NCBI RefSeq assembly: GCF_030643825.1
Contig: NZ_CP101717.1
Coordinates: 2,687,673 to 2,751,672 of the forward strand
Direction of reading: 5' to 3'
Source of the DNA: Salinispirillum sp. LH 10-3-1
Lineage (GTDB): Bacteria; Pseudomonadota; Gammaproteobacteria; Pseudomonadales; Natronospirillaceae
Length of the DNA: 64,000 bases
Each line of letters opens with the position of its first letter. The stretch's first letter is position 1. Shown piece after piece: positions 1-7,541 of this stretch. The notes beneath the pieces were generated by a model. The model was not told where the DNA came from and did not search any database. It saw only the letters and a list, made by a program, of their open reading frames with translations. The position numbers were made by a program, and so were the translations under genes.

Positions 1-605
1 CCCAATAAACCATCGTCGAAACTGCCGATGGAACGACCGTCTGCTAACACGCAACCGCTGCCCGCCAGTGCATTACGATGCGTATGCAGCATCAACGCCA
101 GTCGTGTTCCTAAACCCGGCGAATTTTCAACATCCAAGGCGCCCTTCTGATTGATGAAGATGGCTTCTCGATGCGAGCGCGTACCGTTTTTACGCCGATG
201 AATGGTGCGATAAACGCTCAAGTCACCACTGGCCAGCATGTCTTCCATATAGGTGCCGCCAGCACCGGCCCAAAAACCGTGTGGGGTAATCTGCGGCTGA
301 CCGCCGTTAAACGGGTCTGTATTCCCATCCCGCTGATTCAATATTCCCCCACCAAATGCACCGGTATAGGAATTTTCTGAATGCAGGTTGATATCCCCAA
401 TATTGGTCAGATTGCCCGCCAACTCGGATGCTCCGCCATACAGAAAGATATTGATTACCTGCGGCATCACGGCCGGTGCGCTAAAGTTCACCGCTTGGTA
501 GTTCAAGCCTGCCGCTTGAGCCCGGTTTGATAGCATTGACAAACTTAAGGCACTGGGCAGGACAGGCGCTAACGCCAAGCTGCGTAAAAAGCTACGACGA
601 TTCAT
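1..605 (-). CDS. DUF1501 family protein, Tat-exported (3' part outside window)
   Basis: Starts at ATG 605 and reads off the left edge. The N-terminus MNRRSFLRSLALAP is a twin-arginine signal (NRRSFLR), followed by a hydrophobic stretch and an AQA-type cleavage region. The next residues, VINIFLYGGASELAGNL, and the later THRNALAGSGC region resemble DUF1501 proteins, periplasmic proteins usually encoded beside DUF1800 partners. Its start overlaps the stop of the upstream lipoprotein gene as ATGA, so the two are translationally coupled. The biochemical function is unknown. Only about 200 residues are visible. Confidence 0.75.
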   Translation of the reverse strand, partial: MNRRSFLRSLALAPVLPSALSLSMLSNRAQAAGLNYQAVNFSAPAVMPQVINIFLYGGASELAGNLTNIGDINLHSENSYTGAFGGGILNQRDGNTDPFNGGQPQITPHGFWAGAGGTYMEDMLASGDLSVYRTIHRRKNGTRSHREAIFINQKGALDVENSPGLGTRLALMLHTHRNALAGSGCVLADGRSIGSFDDGLL

Positions 606-2362
606 TGTGCACCTCCTGTTCCGGCCACGGCAAATGTGCGGCGCTGATAATAAAATTCTGGCAGGCGTGCGACGTACTCGAACACTATCTGCGCGACTTC
701 AGTGTAGTAGTAATTGTTATTAGGTCGCACAGACACCGCACCATCAATCTCGCGAATTAAATCCATTCCAGGCGTACCATCATCAGTACGCATCACGCTG
801 AGCAAGCCGTGACGTTCTGCGTCTGTAGCACGACGGCGCAACGTGGTCAGAAACAGGTAATCTAAGTACTCGGCAGCCGTCAAAGCCTCTACATCTGGAC
901 GCCGCTGAGTTTGCCATAACGTGGGGTCATCCGTGCGTGGCACGGCCTCCAATAGAAGACCACGGAACCCCGTCGTATTACTGGAATAGGTGCCGCCCTG
1001 CCAACCATTACGGTTGTTCACAAACACCTGCTCACGCATCGCTTTTGCTTGGGAGGCAAAACTCATGGCGTCCATGGGTACGCTGGGCGTACGGCCAATT
1101 TTATATTCCATCGCTGCACTGCCCATATTGCGCTGAAAGAGTGCGGACCATTGATGTTCTTGCAGATGACGGAGAACAGGACGACCAATCCAGCCTTGAT
1201 TGCGTGCAACGGTCCAACGTAGGCGGTGAAGAGTGCCGAAGAAGTTCTCCTCAAACCACAAGGGCCGTTCACTGTGCAGCAGGTAATGCCGAGAGAACAA
1301 AATCGCTGAAAAGATGTCTTCAAACGTCTGCGGTTGCGCGGCAGCAATAGACGCCACAAAAGCGCTCCGCACCTGAGCGCTCTCTTCTGCCAGGAAGTAG
1401 TTAACGATCACCTCAGTAACGCGAGGGATGAACAGCGGGTGCGACACAATCAAACTGTGGAGGTCGTCGCAGTCCAAAATGTAATAGTTATCCAGCACCT
1501 TTTGGTACTGCGTATTTGGCTCCCCACTGCGCACGAGTTGATACTGGGCCGATTCCGGCGTTAGACGCCACTCGCTGCAAGCGATACCGCCGCGGCGCGA
1601 GTCTTCTTCGGTCTCAAACAACCCAAGGAATAATTCATAAGCTTCCAAGGCATGGTTTTCAGCCGAGCGCGATACGCGCCAGCGTGATTGCGTTCCCAAA
1701 TACTGACGTACGGTATCCTGGATCGATGTACCGTTCCGAATGCTGTTGCGTAGAAAGCCGTAGACAAAAGCGGCGTCTTTCGCATCCGTGCTTTCCATTT
1801 CCAATGCAGGCGAAAACATGATGGTGTTGGTTAAAAAATAGGCCATCCACTCCACATACAGATCGCGGCTGATGGGGTATTCAATGATCTGCGCCAGCGG
1901 TACTTGGCGATGTAATACCGTGCTGTTGTCATTGGTGTTGGTGGTGAATTCGTAGAGTACGTTCGACTGATTGACCGGCGTGTTGTCCGGCAGCAAACCG
2001 ATTTCCGCACGGATCGACGCGCGCACCTCGGGCAGAAGTGGTCGGTTCAAAGCTTGCCGTGTGGTTGCCAGGAAATCCGGTTGGCGGAGCCGCAATTCGC
2101 TCATGCCGTACGACAGGTCAAAAAACTCATCAACCGGCACACCACGATAAAAACTACTCAACAGCTTGTTCGCCACGTCGTATTGTTGTTCCGGCGTGAG
2201 CGCTCGGTAGTCACTGCTCGACAAGGGCGCGGCTGCGCCGGTGACATTGATTTGGCGTTGTTGATTCTGGTCAGGAGTGCCAGGGTTACATCCGGCCAGC
2301 ACAACAGCCATCAAAAGCCCGGTGGCTATAGCACCGAAGGAAGGGGTGGTTGAATGGTTCAT
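602..2362 (-). CDS. Large lipoprotein, DUF1800-like, partner of the DUF1501 protein
   Basis: 586 residues. A lipoprotein signal is clear: a hydrophobic segment ending VVLAGC with Cys at about residue 25. The segment NHALEAYELFLGLF (about residues 230-245) and the following arrangement resemble the conserved N-A-R-E-x-x-E-L core of DUF1800 proteins, which pair with DUF1501 proteins in many bacteria. Family assignment rests on that motif and on the ATGA-coupled DUF1501 gene downstream, so it is tentative. Probably anchored in a periplasm-facing membrane leaflet and acting with its partner in an export or surface process. No catalytic residues can be named. Confidence 0.6.
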   Translation of the reverse strand: MNHSTTPSFGAIATGLLMAVVLAGCNPGTPDQNQQRQINVTGAAAPLSSSDYRALTPEQQYDVANKLLSSFYRGVPVDEFFDLSYGMSELRLRQPDFLATTRQALNRPLLPEVRASIRAEIGLLPDNTPVNQSNVLYEFTTNTNDNSTVLHRQVPLAQIIEYPISRDLYVEWMAYFLTNTIMFSPALEMESTDAKDAAFVYGFLRNSIRNGTSIQDTVRQYLGTQSRWRVSRSAENHALEAYELFLGLFETEEDSRRGGIACSEWRLTPESAQYQLVRSGEPNTQYQKVLDNYYILDCDDLHSLIVSHPLFIPRVTEVIVNYFLAEESAQVRSAFVASIAAAQPQTFEDIFSAILFSRHYLLHSERPLWFEENFFGTLHRLRWTVARNQGWIGRPVLRHLQEHQWSALFQRNMGSAAMEYKIGRTPSVPMDAMSFASQAKAMREQVFVNNRNGWQGGTYSSNTTGFRGLLLEAVPRTDDPTLWQTQRRPDVEALTAAEYLDYLFLTTLRRRATDAERHGLLSVMRTDDGTPGMDLIREIDGAVSVRPNNNYYYTEVAQIVFEYVARLPEFYYQRRTFAVAGTGGAQ

Positions 2363-2567
2363 GGGCGTGTCTCAGGCTGCGATCATTGTTAAGTTTGCCG
2401 AAACAACCTCTCGCGTCGAAAGCACAGAGTTGGGCATCAATTAGAATGCATAGTAGGCCTGCTTTCTTAGCTATGGTACAAAGCACATGCAAAACTGTGA
2501 TGCTGTTCGCGGCTTTTTGAGCAATACCCATTTCAGTTCAAACTTATGGCCACTGATCCCTGTTCCT

Positions 2568-3494
2568 ATGCCTACTGACCGCCATTTCGAATTCCACTTC
2601 AATGCACAGCAAAGGCTGTGGCGAGCGCGCTTCAACGCCATGGGCAGTACCGGAGAGATACTGGTCGATGCAGACAAAAATGCCTTACAGCAGCCAATGC
2701 TTGATGCGGTGCGAACCGCTGCGCAAGAAGTCTGGCGCATTGAAGACAAATACAGTCGATACTTGAACACCAGTGTCATCAGCCGACTCAACCAACAGGC
2801 AGGCAAAGCTCAGACGGTAGACCCTGAAACGGCAGGGTTACTAAACTTTGCCGCGCAGTGTTATCAGCTCAGCGACGGGTTGTTCGACATCACCTCTGGT
2901 CTGTTGCGCAAGATTTGGCGTTTTGGCAGCGATGGCCTAACGACCTTTCCCGAGCCGGTGCAAATTACCCAGCTACTGCCTCACATCGGCTGGCAGCGCT
3001 TGACGTGGACGGGCACTGATCTGACTCTACCAGAAGGCATGGAAATCGATTTTGGCGGTATCGTCAAAGAATACGCGGTGGACCGCACGTTGTTGCAATT
3101 GAGTGCAGCACTCAATCTGCCTTGCTTGGTCAATCTGGGCGGCGACCTGCGCTGTAATCAGTCGCGCGCGGGAGGAGCACCTTGGAACCTGGGTTTAGAG
3201 AACCCCGATTCAGTACAAGAAGCCATTGGGGCGCTGTCGTTGCATGCGGGCGCCCTAGCCACCAGCGGCGATACGCGACGTTTCTTTATGCATCAGGGTA
3301 CGCGGTATGGACACATTCTCAACCCGCTAACCGGGTATCCAGTGATGGGCGCGCCACGCTCCATCACTGTGGCTGCGCCGACCTGCACGGAAGCGGGCAT
3401 TCTATCGACACTGGCGATGTTGCAGGGTGTGCAGGCAGGTGATTTTTTAAGGGAGCAACAAGTCCCACATTGGATAATTGGAGAGGTAAAATAA
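2568..3494 (+). CDS. apbE: ApbE-family FAD:protein FMN transferase
   Basis: 308 residues from ATG 2568; an in-frame ATG at 2487 would add 27 residues with no signal peptide or conserved motif. ApbE proteins move FMN from FAD onto a Thr/Ser of target flavoproteins. Recognisable blocks: FNAMGST near the start, SDGLFDITSG, DFGGIVKEYAVDR, LVNLGGDLR, and the C-terminal signature TSGDTRRFF followed by HILNPLTGYPV. No lipobox or export signal is present, whereas many ApbE proteins are periplasmic lipoproteins, so the start or the cellular site is uncertain. A likely client is the tandem FMN-binding protein at 30311-31489, which carries SGATSS acceptor motifs. Stands alone, divergent from the lipoprotein gene. 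Confidence 0.85.
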   Translation: MPTDRHFEFHFNAQQRLWRARFNAMGSTGEILVDADKNALQQPMLDAVRTAAQEVWRIEDKYSRYLNTSVISRLNQQAGKAQTVDPETAGLLNFAAQCYQLSDGLFDITSGLLRKIWRFGSDGLTTFPEPVQITQLLPHIGWQRLTWTGTDLTLPEGMEIDFGGIVKEYAVDRTLLQLSAALNLPCLVNLGGDLRCNQSRAGGAPWNLGLENPDSVQEAIGALSLHAGALATSGDTRRFFMHQGTRYGHILNPLTGYPVMGAPRSITVAAPTCTEAGILSTLAMLQGVQAGDFLREQQVPHWIIGEVK

Positions 3495-3548
3495 GAAGGT
3501 ACCAAGCAGTTGGCACGAGTAAATAACTGCATCTCCGTTTTACATTTA

Positions 3549-3854
3549 TCAAATAATGGCCTGCAAGCCTTTGTCGGCGATAACATTAAGCAGCTTGAGC
3601 GCAGGACCGGCTGGACGCGTTTCGCCCTGCTCCCACTTGCGCACCGTTGAGGCGGTGGTGTGCAGATGATGGGCAAACACTGGCTGACTGAAGTGCAGCC
3701 CCTCACGCAAACGCTTAATGTCGTCAGCACTGAACTCGCGTACTGGCGGAGGACAGATCGCGTCGAACTCACGCATCGTCACCTTGCTGATTGCACCAAC
3801 GTTGTGCAATGCGTCTAGGTCACCGCGCAGGGATTCAATGATTTTGCTCGTCAC
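3549..3854 (-). CDS. HTH antitoxin of HigA/NadS type
   Basis: 101 residues with a GTG start at 3854, preceded by a strong GGAGGTG ribosome site. The C-terminal half is a Cro/CI-type helix-turn-helix (LREGLHFSQPVFAHHLHTTASTVRKWEQGETRPAG), the XRE fold of HigA-like antitoxins of COG2944 type. The gene overlaps the 3' end of the toxin gene by 20 bp, giving toxin-first order as in higBA. It should neutralise the toxin and repress the operon through the palindrome at 4237-4255. Confidence 0.85.
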   Translation of the reverse strand: MTSKIIESLRGDLDALHNVGAISKVTMREFDAICPPPVREFSADDIKRLREGLHFSQPVFAHHLHTTASTVRKWEQGETRPAGPALKLLNVIADKGLQAII

Positions 3855-4227
3855 AACACACCTCCAGTAAAACTCCGGCCTGCAATGCTTTTACCAATTC
3901 CTCAGCTGAGAGCTCCAGAAATACCTTACCAGCATATTGCAGCGCATTTTTCTCGTCTCGCGTGATGTTCGCTTTGTCGCTTTTCGGGAACCCATGCAGA
4001 AATACATAACGGTGGCCGACGCGAGCCGACAATAATGTACGATAACCGCCGCTCTTACCTGCACCTCGGCGGGCGACTCGCTTTTTGTAGAGGTGGCCGC
4101 CTAAGTCAGCATCAATCAGTCCACTTTCCATTTCCTGGGCCGCCTTGCACAAAGCCGCATCGGACAGCTTCTCAGCAGTCTGCCACCGCGCAAAATCCTT
4201 TCGCTTTAAGATTCTTAACACTTCCAT
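3835..4227 (-). CDS. RelE/HigB-like mRNA-interferase toxin
   Basis: 130 residues from ATG 4227; a TTG two codons upstream is possible. The pattern LYKKRVARRGAGKSGGYRTL, then RYVFLHGFPKSDKANI and EELVKAL is typical of the COG4737 branch of RelE/ParE-superfamily toxins, which cleave mRNA at the ribosome. First gene of a toxin-antitoxin pair. The ATG lies only 7 nt past the -10 box, so the transcript is probably leaderless or nearly so, which may keep toxin translation low. Confidence 0.85.
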   Translation of the reverse strand: MEVLRILKRKDFARWQTAEKLSDAALCKAAQEMESGLIDADLGGHLYKKRVARRGAGKSGGYRTLLSARVGHRYVFLHGFPKSDKANITRDEKNALQYAGKVFLELSAEELVKALQAGVLLEVCCDEQNH

Positions 4228-4234
4228 ACTCAAA

Positions 4235-4263
4235 ACTATACCCGCAACGGGTATAATTGTCTA
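4235..4263 (-). promoter_or_regulatory. Toxin-antitoxin promoter with operator in the spacer
   Basis: On the minus strand TAGACA (4263-4258), a 17-bp spacer, then TATAGT (4240-4235). A perfect inverted repeat TATACCCGCAACGGGTATA occupies 4237-4255, i.e. the spacer and the upstream part of the -10 box. Binding of the antitoxin complex here would block RNA polymerase directly. Confidence 0.75.
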
Positions 4264-4331
4264 ACCTTTGCACACGGTAGATTGCTACCTATTCGCCGAC
4301 GTTCGCCAAACACTGGAGTCATAGTGGAATA

Positions 4332-4360
4332 AAAAAGCCGCTTCCAAGAAGCGGCTTTTT
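4332..4360. terminator. Bidirectional intrinsic terminator after fadE
   Basis: Perfect 13-bp stem AAAAAGCCGCTTC / GAAGCGGCTTTTT with a 3-nt loop, T-runs on both strands. It lies between the fadE stop and the toxin-antitoxin promoter. Confidence 0.9.
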
Positions 4361-4385
4361 AACTTCAGCGACTTACAGCGGCTGA

Positions 4386-6833
4386 TCAGTCGTTGTGTAC
4401 GACGATCTTGTCCTTGTGGCGTGCTGGCTCGTCAAAAGCGAAGTCATCTACGGTCAACATATCGAGCACTTCTGCTTCGAACGTCTTCATAAATGCCGCT
4501 TCATCGGCGCTGATCAAGCCCGCTTCTGCCGCGGCCACAAAGCGCTCTTCGGGATGCAGCGCCGTCATCGGCAGCTCACCTTGCGCATAAGCTTTGCTTG
4601 CCGTGCGGTAGATCTTCTCGGCTTTATCGTAGTCACGCAGCAAGGCGTTGTAACGTGCCAACGGGTTTTCCACCGCGCCTTTATCTTGCGTGTTCCACGT
4701 ATCTTCGATCAGATAGTCACGCAACGGCGTGTTGTTCGACACATCGTTCGCAATCGCCGTCGTCAGATTGTCTGACGGCATCGGCCAACGACGTCCCAAA
4801 GGCATTACCAGCGCGCGCAACTTGAAGGCCACCAAGCGGTTCGGCAGGTTGTCCAACACACCACAGACGGCGTTTTCTAAGCGGTGCAGCAAGAACTCGG
4901 CGCTGTAGCGCATCAAGGCTTCTTCACCGGGCACTTTTTTGCCTTCGTGCCAGTGTTTCAACACCATCGACAGCAAGTACAGGTTAGACAAAATATCGCC
5001 CAATCGGCCAGACAGCAGTTCGCGTTGCTTCAACGTCGCGCCCAAGGTGGTCATAGCGGCGTCGGACAACAGACCCAATACCGCGCTGAACCGGTTAACG
5101 GCTTTGGCGTAAGGCGCTGCCGCCGAATCAAATGGATTGCCACCGGTGGGAATACCAATCGCTGCCGTAAAGGCGCGGGTAGCATTACCCATGATCAAAC
5201 CAACGTGACCGAAGAACGCTTTATCAAACGCTTTGATGTCGTCGTTGTTTTTGGCTTCCAGTTCTGCCAATACCCATGGATGGCAACGAATAGCGCCCTG
5301 GCCAAAGATCATCAGGCAGCGCGTCATGATGTTCGCGCCTTCCACCGTAATGGCGACTGGTGTGGCCGAGAAACCCACACCCAGATAGTTGCGCGGCCCA
5401 AGAGTAACGGCACGACCACCGTGTACGTCCATCGCATCCATCATGATCTGACGCTGGAATTCAGTCAGCTGACTTTTCAGAATTGCTGACGGCACCGCAG
5501 GCTTCTCACCGCTGTCGATCATGTTGGCGGTGTGTGACACTGTGGCGCGCGAGATATATGCCATAGAAGACATACGAGCCAAGGGCTCCTGCACACCTTC
5601 CATGTTGGCGACCGAGGTATTGAACTGACGACGCACACGCGTGAAACCGCCTGACCAACCCACGGCATAACGCGCGGAGCCACTGGCGCCCGACGGCAAG
5701 GTAATGCAACGGCCTACCGACAGACACTCAACCAGCATACGCCAGCCCTGACCGGCCATATCCACACCACCGATGATCCAATCCAGTGGGATAAACACGT
5801 CTTTGCCTTTAATAGGGCCGTTCATGAAAGGGCTGCCGATCGGGTGGTGACGACGTCCGATTTCCATGCCCTTAGTGCCGCGCGGAATCAGCGCACAGGT
5901 AATACCGATGTCTTTCTTGTCGCCCACCAACCCATCGGGGTCGAACATGCGGAAGGCCAAGCCAACCACAGTTGCAACGGGCGCCAGAGTAATCCAACGC
6001 TTCTCGAAGTTCAGGCGAATACCCAGCACTTCTTTACCTTCGAATTTGCCTTTGCAGACAATACCGGTGTCTGGAATAGAGGTGGCGTCGGAACCTGCAC
6101 GCGGGCCAGTCAAACCAAAACAAGGGATCTCGCGGCCATCCGCCAAACGTGGCAGATAATGATTCTTCTGCTCTTCCGTACCGTACTTAACCAGCAATTC
6201 ACCGGGGCCTAAGGAGTTCGGCACCCCAACGGTGGACATCAACGTCTCGTTACCAGCCAGCTTTTGCAGTACGGCTGATTGCGCCTTCGCAGAGAAGTGC
6301 AAACCACCGTATTCTTTCGGGATGATCATGCCGAAGAACTTCTCTTTTTTCAGGAAGTCCCACAGCTCTTTCGGCATGTCGGCACGTTCAACGGCGATTT
6401 CCCACGCGTTGCACATGCTGACCGCTTTGGAACACTGGTTATCAAGAAACGCTTGCTCTTCCGCCGTAAGGCCGGAATAGCGGTTGTTCAACAACTGATT
6501 CCAGTCTGGACGGCCGGAGAACAACTGACCGTCCCAACCTACCGTACCGGCGTCCAATGCGACCTGTTCGGTCGGCGACACCTTAGGAGCAATCTTCTTG
6601 AACAGGGCAAAAATCTGTGGCGTTAGCCAGGTACGGCGGAACACCGGCAGACCGGCGACGGCAGTAATACCAGCGCCAACGATAAACAACAGAGCCAGTA
6701 GCGGGCTGCGCAGGTAAAAACCGACGACGGCCAAGGCAACCAGTGCCGCGACACTGACGACAGCCCCCAACTCACGGCGCATAACCGTGAACATTACCAC
6801 CACAGCGATAATGATTACGAGCAGGTGATTCAT
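4386..6833 (-). CDS. fadE: Acyl-CoA dehydrogenase FadE
   Basis: First step of fatty acid beta-oxidation: FAD-dependent desaturation of acyl-CoA to trans-2-enoyl-CoA. Start chosen at ATG 6833, which follows GAGGTAGCT and gives 815 residues, very close to E. coli FadE. Two or three N-terminal hydrophobic segments (MNHLLVIIIAVVVMF and following) anchor it in the inner membrane. The acyl-CoA dehydrogenase core follows, with CFGLTGPRAGSD, NEKRWIT-like RLNFEKRWITLAP, and VHGGRAVTLGPRNYLG. A further C-terminal domain is present, as in gammaproteobacterial FadE. A PsrA-like palindrome sits 28 bp upstream of the start. Monocistronic, closed by a strong terminator. Confidence 0.95.
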   Translation of the reverse strand: MNHLLVIIIAVVVMFTVMRRELGAVVSVAALVALAVVGFYLRSPLLALLFIVGAGITAVAGLPVFRRTWLTPQIFALFKKIAPKVSPTEQVALDAGTVGWDGQLFSGRPDWNQLLNNRYSGLTAEEQAFLDNQCSKAVSMCNAWEIAVERADMPKELWDFLKKEKFFGMIIPKEYGGLHFSAKAQSAVLQKLAGNETLMSTVGVPNSLGPGELLVKYGTEEQKNHYLPRLADGREIPCFGLTGPRAGSDATSIPDTGIVCKGKFEGKEVLGIRLNFEKRWITLAPVATVVGLAFRMFDPDGLVGDKKDIGITCALIPRGTKGMEIGRRHHPIGSPFMNGPIKGKDVFIPLDWIIGGVDMAGQGWRMLVECLSVGRCITLPSGASGSARYAVGWSGGFTRVRRQFNTSVANMEGVQEPLARMSSMAYISRATVSHTANMIDSGEKPAVPSAILKSQLTEFQRQIMMDAMDVHGGRAVTLGPRNYLGVGFSATPVAITVEGANIMTRCLMIFGQGAIRCHPWVLAELEAKNNDDIKAFDKAFFGHVGLIMGNATRAFTAAIGIPTGGNPFDSAAAPYAKAVNRFSAVLGLLSDAAMTTLGATLKQRELLSGRLGDILSNLYLLSMVLKHWHEGKKVPGEEALMRYSAEFLLHRLENAVCGVLDNLPNRLVAFKLRALVMPLGRRWPMPSDNLTTAIANDVSNNTPLRDYLIEDTWNTQDKGAVENPLARYNALLRDYDKAEKIYRTASKAYAQGELPMTALHPEERFVAAAEAGLISADEAAFMKTFEAEVLDMLTVDDFAFDEPARHKDKIVVHND

Positions 6834-6860
6834 AGCTACCTCATTGGATTGAACGAAAGA

Positions 6861-6880
6861 ATTTAAACGTACGTTTGAAT
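6861..6880. promoter_or_regulatory. PsrA-like operator upstream of fadE
   Basis: Near-perfect palindrome ATTTAAACGTACGTTTGAAT with core AAACGTACGTTT. Read on the fadE strand it contains CAAAC-GTAC-GTTTA, matching the C/GAAAC-N2-4-GTTTG/C type recognised by the TetR-family fatty-acid regulator PsrA in gammaproteobacteria. Position just upstream of fadE supports repression relieved by long-chain acyl ligands. Confidence 0.6.
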
Positions 6881-6990
6881 TTAGCCGCAAGGCTGCCGAG
6901 ATGCCAGTTTAGATAACAATAATCTTCAGCCTGTGCCATTTGGGAAAGAATAAAGCACAGACGGCAACGTCAATAACGCTGCCGCAAAAT

Positions 6991-7413
6991 TCATCCATGT
7001 TTTTGTCGACTTACGCGCTCCAACTCACGAAAGATATCGCGCCAGCTCAGAATACCTACGACCTTTCCCGAATCATTGACCACGGGTAGGCACGACACTC
7101 CCTTTTCATTGATCAAGCTCACCGCAGCATGCACAGCCGCTGTTTCATTCACCACCACAGGCTTACGTGACATAACCTGATGGACTTTTTTGTCGAGTGT
7201 CGCTAGGTCTTTGGCGGTTTCCGCCGCCGTACCCAAGTTAGGACTGATCGCCTTCAACAGGTCACGATCAGACACCACCCCGACCAAATTGCCCGATTGA
7301 ATCACCAATAGATGATGAAATTTGGTGTTGTCGAAAATGGTTTTGACTTCCGCCAGCGTATCATCCATACCTATGGAGACCACCTTGCGCGTCATGATGT
7401 CCGCTATGGCCAT
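6991..7413 (-). CDS. Tandem CBS-domain protein
   Basis: 140 residues forming one Bateman module. CBS1 is about residues 8-62 (MTRKVVSIGMDDTLAEVKTI ... VGVVSDRDLLK). CBS2 is about 78-135 (MSRKPVVVNETAAVHAAVSL ... VVGILSWRDIFREL). Both end in the usual G-[IV]-[LV]-S-x-R-D motif. Such stand-alone pairs bind adenine nucleotides and act as energy or ligand sensors. Its partner is unknown. Transcribed alone, divergent from the nucleotidase gene. Confidence 0.85.
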   Translation of the reverse strand: MAIADIMTRKVVSIGMDDTLAEVKTIFDNTKFHHLLVIQSGNLVGVVSDRDLLKAISPNLGTAAETAKDLATLDKKVHQVMSRKPVVVNETAAVHAAVSLINEKGVSCLPVVNDSGKVVGILSWRDIFRELERVSRQKHG

Positions 7414-7541
7414 GGAACTGTGTCTCTTTCGTAATAAGTTAACAGCATGTCATTCAAACGACATATTGGGAACACATATTGCTCAAAGAAGTTTAGAGCC
7501 TTGCTCTCACACTCTACTACATATTTATAGGGAATAAGAAA

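Noticed and set aside
4884-5489. 201-codon open frame on the plus strand opposite fadE
   Set aside because: Fully antisense to a strongly conserved enzyme. Its composition reflects the opposite strand's codon bias, and no family motif or ribosome site is visible.
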